From positions 1-44,972 of the forward strand of contig JAHDIP010000023.1 in assembly GCA_020630735.1 (NCBI GenBank): 44,972 nt of DNA, written 5' to 3'. This document shows positions 42,146 through 44,972 of this stretch, piece by piece. The translations under genes and the position numbers were made by a program. The notes under the pieces were generated by a model. That model was not told the origin of the DNA. It saw only the letters and a list, made by a program, of their open reading frames with translations, and made no database searches. The number at the start of each line of letters is the position of its first letter. Within the stretch, counting starts at the first letter, position 1. This DNA comes from Saprospiraceae bacterium. GTDB lineage: Bacteria > Bacteroidota > Bacteroidia > Chitinophagales > Saprospiraceae.

Positions 42146-42937
42146 TTATTTTGTTACGACAAAGTCAAGCGAATTGAGACCTTCGTCTGACTGCATTTTC
42201 AATACATATAGTCCTTCTGTTAAGTCAGAAACATCTACATTAACAGTTTGTGCACCTGTAGCATAAGCTACAGTTTGGATGCTCTTTACTTTTTGACCTA
42301 AAGTGTTGTAAACTTCGATAGCCATTGTAGTACTTGTAGCTAAGTCAAACTCAACTGTGATATTATCAGATGCAGGATTAGGAAAGACTTGAACAGCTTT
42401 TAATCCTTCGATTGCTGAAGTACTAGAAGACAATTCAGTTACTCCACAGTCTTCTGTTAATTGGTTTCGGATTTCATTTGCGCCAGTAGAAATTGGCCAG
42501 ATATCCCAAGTGATGCTTCCATCTGAACAGATAATAGAGTAAGAAGGGTGTGCTTTAAAAGTAAAGTTAGCATCAAAAAGATTTAATATATCATTTCCTC
42601 CACCTTGCACACCACCAACTTTGTGGTGTTCGTGAGTAGAATTAAAGATACTAGCTTGGATATAAGCATTGTAATCTCGATCACTAATCGCCCATATTTC
42701 TAAAGTTGTACCTTCAAAATCTTCGATAATAGCATCAATTTCAGGTGCCCATTGTTGGCAAGGACCACAATCAACAAAGAAGAAGTCTAATAAAATGACT
42801 TTGTTTTCAGCAAGTGCATCCGATAAGGAATGTGATTCGCCATCAATATCTGTGAATGTAAAGTCGGGAGCTGTTTGAGCAAAAGTAGAAGAAAGAGAAA
42901 GGGCAAAAAGAAAAATTAGTGTAAAAATTTGCTTCAT
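42146..42937 (-). CDS. Secreted TlpA/AhpC-type thioredoxin-fold protein with T9SS type A sorting domain
   Basis: This 263-residue exported protein has a signal peptide (MKQIFTLIFLFALSLSSTFA). A thioredoxin-fold domain of the redoxin/TlpA class spans about 23-165 (APDFTFTDIDGESHSL, then VILLDFFFVDCGPCQQW), with the redox pair Cys57-Cys60 in CGPC and the cis-Pro-like HPSY at 130-133. Further cysteines are at 137 and 164. Residues about 180-263 (VQVFPNPASDNITVEF, then LTEGLYVLKM) form a T9SS type A tail. TlpA-like proteins reduce or exchange disulfides, usually in the periplasm; the T9SS tail instead predicts cell-surface or extracellular location, which is uncommon for a thiol enzyme. Substrates are unknown. 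Confidence 0.88.
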   Translation of the reverse strand: MKQIFTLIFLFALSLSSTFAQTAPDFTFTDIDGESHSLSDALAENKVILLDFFFVDCGPCQQWAPEIDAIIEDFEGTTLEIWAISDRDYNAYIQASIFNSTHEHHKVGGVQGGGNDILNLFDANFTFKAHPSYSIICSDGSITWDIWPISTGANEIRNQLTEDCGVTELSSSTSAIEGLKAVQVFPNPASDNITVEFDLATSTTMAIEVYNTLGQKVKSIQTVAYATGAQTVNVDVSDLTEGLYVLKMQSDEGLNSLDFVVTK

Positions 42938-43268
42938 AATAAAGTACGTTGCTTGAAGGTATATAAAGAAGTTGTTTAAAAACTACTTACTGGTTTTAAA
43001 AAAAGCCTTTTGAACTACTTCTCGTATTTTAATCGCTACGTAGCCCTGCAATGTGACTCTTTAAAACCTTAGCAGCAATTCATAAACAATTTCAAAAGTA
43101 AAATAGAATATATCAAACGGTTTCTAAATTAAGAGAAAATAGATTAATATTCATGTATTTCATCTAGAAAACCATGTTATTGTTAATTTTGAGACAAAAG
43201 AAATGTAGCAGCACGAATATTCCATGAATCCTGAATCTGATAAAATCTTTTTACTTTTACAATAAAAA
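42938..43268. other. Divergent intergenic region
   Basis: No gene. On the minus strand TACTTTTG (43093-43100) is a candidate -7 for the thioredoxin-fold gene with a leader of about 150 nt. On the plus strand TACTTTTA (43252-43259), placed just before the next ATG as in folD, is a weaker candidate for the S1P-lyase-like gene. Confidence 0.4.
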
Positions 43269-44696
43269 ATGAAATTTCCAGAAAAAGGCATCAATAAAGA
43301 AAAGGTAATGGATATGCTCAGAGCATTCCAAGAAAAAGATAAAGCTTGGAAAGACGCTAAAGCTTTTGGCTATGTTTACCAAGCTGGTGATGAAATTTTG
43401 GAAGTAGTAAAGGAAGCGTTTAATCTTTATTTTTCCGCCAATGCGCTAAACCCAACTGTTTTTGAAAGCCTTCGTCAAATGGAAACGGAGGTTGTTGCCA
43501 TGGCCGCAGATTTATTGCACGGAAATGAAGCGACCGTAGGTAGTATGACTTCAGGAGGAACAGAAAGTATTTTGATGGCGGTAAAAACAGCTCGTGAATG
43601 GGCACGTAAAAAAGACCCTGGTATTTTTGAACCAGAAATTATTATTCCTGATTCAGCCCACCCAGCTTTTCATAAAGCCTGTCATTATTTTAATTTAGCA
43701 GCGGTAGTCGTTCCTGTTGGTCCTGACTTTAAGGCGGTGCCTGCTGCAATGGAACAGGCAATTACATCCAATACAGTTTTGATAGTTGGTTCTGCTCCTT
43801 CTTTTCCTCAGGGAGTCGTCGATCCGATTGAAGAGATTGCAGCAATCGCAAAAAAACACGACCTACTTTGTCATGTTGATTCTTGCGTTGGTGGATTTAT
43901 GTTGCCCTTTTGGGTAGAGTTAGGTGCGCCGATTCCTGCCTTTGATTTTGCAGTGGATGGCGTAACGTCTATTTCGGCTGATATCCATAAGTATGGTTAT
44001 GCGGCAAAAGGCGCTTCTGTTATCTTGTATAAAAATGCCGAGTTACGTAAAGCACAATATTATGTGTATGCCAATTGGTCGGGAGGAATTTATGCTTCGC
44101 CTTCGATGGCTGGTACTCGACCAGGAGGAGCGATAGCAGCAGCTTGGGCGGCGCTAAAATTTATGGGAAAAGATGGCTATTTAGAAAAAGCTAAATCAGT
44201 AAAAAAGACGACCGAGTATTTGATGAAAGATATCAATGCGATTCCTGAATTGAAGATTTTAGGGAAACCTGATATGAGTGTTTTTTCTTTTGCCTCTGAC
44301 ACTCTTGACGTTTACGAAATTGGTGACGAAATGGGCTTGATGGGCTGGCACCTCGATCGACAACAATTGCCACCCAGTTTACATATGACGATTACGCCAG
44401 CACACGAAGAAGTATTCGAACAGTTTTTGGTTGATCTCCATAAAGCAGTCGAAAAAGCGAAAAAATATTCGACCCATAAACTGTCGAAACAGGTTCAAAT
44501 CAATTCTGTAAAAGGCTTAAAAAAGATATTGCCCAAAAAGATCTTCGGAAAATTTCAGGAAGTTGCAGCTAAGCATTCGCCAGTAGGGGGGAGTCGTTCA
44601 GCAGCTATGTATGGTTTGATGGGGGAGTTACAAGGAACAGGTAATCTAGATGAAATGGTGAAAGAGTTTTTACATCAATTGATGACGGAGAAATAA
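43269..44696 (+). CDS. Sphingosine-1-phosphate lyase-like PLP enzyme
   Basis: This 475-residue pyridoxal-phosphate enzyme of the group II decarboxylase fold is closer to eukaryotic S1P lyase than to glutamate decarboxylase. Shared segments include GSMTSGGTESILMA (91-104), SAHPAFHKACHYF (129-141), PQGVVDP (180-186), HVDSCVGGF (202-210; Asp204 pairs with the PLP ring), GVTSISADIHKYGYAAKG (231-248; Lys241 forms the Schiff base), GGIYASPSMAGTRPGG and the C-terminal YGLMGELQG. S1P lyase cleaves sphingoid-base phosphates into a fatty aldehyde and phosphoethanolamine. No N-terminal membrane anchor is present, unlike the eukaryotic form. It fits a sphingolipid-making bacterium, but the true substrate is inferred. 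Confidence 0.88.
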   Translation: MKFPEKGINKEKVMDMLRAFQEKDKAWKDAKAFGYVYQAGDEILEVVKEAFNLYFSANALNPTVFESLRQMETEVVAMAADLLHGNEATVGSMTSGGTESILMAVKTAREWARKKDPGIFEPEIIIPDSAHPAFHKACHYFNLAAVVVPVGPDFKAVPAAMEQAITSNTVLIVGSAPSFPQGVVDPIEEIAAIAKKHDLLCHVDSCVGGFMLPFWVELGAPIPAFDFAVDGVTSISADIHKYGYAAKGASVILYKNAELRKAQYYVYANWSGGIYASPSMAGTRPGGAIAAAWAALKFMGKDGYLEKAKSVKKTTEYLMKDINAIPELKILGKPDMSVFSFASDTLDVYEIGDEMGLMGWHLDRQQLPPSLHMTITPAHEEVFEQFLVDLHKAVEKAKKYSTHKLSKQVQINSVKGLKKILPKKIFGKFQEVAAKHSPVGGSRSAAMYGLMGELQGTGNLDEMVKEFLHQLMTEK

Positions 44697-44722
44697 TATT
44701 GTGTTTACAATTTTTATGTGTA

Positions 44723-44914
44723 TAATATTAGGCTCTTTGACAATTTTTGCATTTTAGATAGGGCAACTACTTTTCTAGCGTTTAGTATCTTGCAAAAGAT
44801 GCCGTTAAAAACGGCGCAAATATTGGGTCATAGTTTAAAACTACGACCAGCGATTTTATCTTTTGGATTGGGTTTTTCTTTTTTTTGCAAAAATTGTCAA
44901 TGAACCTAATATTA
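44723..44914. mobile_element. 176-bp MITE-like element with TIRs and 8-bp target-site duplication
   Basis: The element is 44731-44906. Left end GGCTCTTTGACAATTTTTGC (44731-44750) and the reverse complement of the right end (GGTTCATTGACAATTTTTGC, 44887-44906) match at 18 of these 20 positions. It is flanked by TAATATTA at 44723-44730 and again at 44907-44914. The GGnTCnTTG ends and 8-bp duplication recall the ISL3 family, so it may be a non-autonomous derivative; that link is from memory. Inside are further hairpins (GCCGTT/AACGGC at 44801-44815; GGTC-TAGTTT/AAACTA-GACC around 44826-44848). No transposase is encoded. It lies 26 bp after the S1P-lyase stop. Confidence 0.7.
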
Positions 44915-44972
44915 TTTATCCTTTTGAATAATATGACGTAGTTTGTCTTAGACTCCTTTATTACATACTAGT

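Noticed and set aside
44718-44903. 61-codon ORF inside the MITE-like element
   Set aside because: It coincides with the element and shows no transposase motif; it is probably fortuitous.

Overview
The window is AT-rich chromosomal DNA from a member of the Bacteroidota, most likely a Saprospiria/Saprospiraceae-type marine or freshwater gliding bacterium. The reasons are the type IX secretion system (T9SS) sorting domains on at least five proteins, a giant gliding-adhesin-like protein with SprB-type repeats, Bacteroidota promoter elements of the TAnnTTTG class, and a sphingosine-1-phosphate-lyase-like enzyme, which fits a sphingolipid-containing lineage. The genus assignment is inference. No rRNA, tRNA, CRISPR array, phage gene or intact insertion sequence was seen.

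Layout. (1) 1-6618 is mostly housekeeping: a secreted protein with an unrecognised N-terminal domain, two FN3 domains and a T9SS tail; a ChaN/Tiki-like protein; a bestrophin-like channel on the minus strand; folD; a DinB-like four-helix protein; and prmA. (2) 6769-12140 carries a 1500-residue exported protein of a family I do not recognise, followed by a small protein with an Imm10-like N-terminal half. (3) 12204-19390, minus strand, is a cellulose-degradation pair: GH8 then GH9, each with PKD, CBM3, two FN3 domains and a T9SS tail. The two genes share a 615-bp block that is identical base for base. (4) 19391-21106 is 1.7 kb with no gene. It is full of hairpins and holds a good -7 promoter element, so it is a candidate structured RNA or very long leader. 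(5) 21107-25591 is a paralogue of the 1500-residue protein. (6) 25662-26612 encodes a cytoplasmic coiled-coil protein. (7) 27251-39916 encodes a 4221-residue surface protein with four tandem units of about 391 residues and a type B T9SS domain. (8) 40139-42937, minus strand, holds a small unknown protein, a lipoprotein and a thioredoxin-fold protein with a T9SS tail. (9) 43269-44696 is the S1P-lyase-like gene, followed by a 176-bp MITE-like element with 8-bp target-site duplications.

How the parts fit. The GH8 and GH9 enzymes, and probably the first secreted protein (same FN3 pair and tail), look like a T9SS-exported set acting on insoluble polysaccharide such as cellulose; the giant adhesin probably serves surface attachment or gliding. 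The best candidates for something undescribed are the structured non-coding block at 19.7-20.7 kb with its twin hairpins sharing one loop sequence, the pair of 1500-residue exported proteins, and the short MITE.
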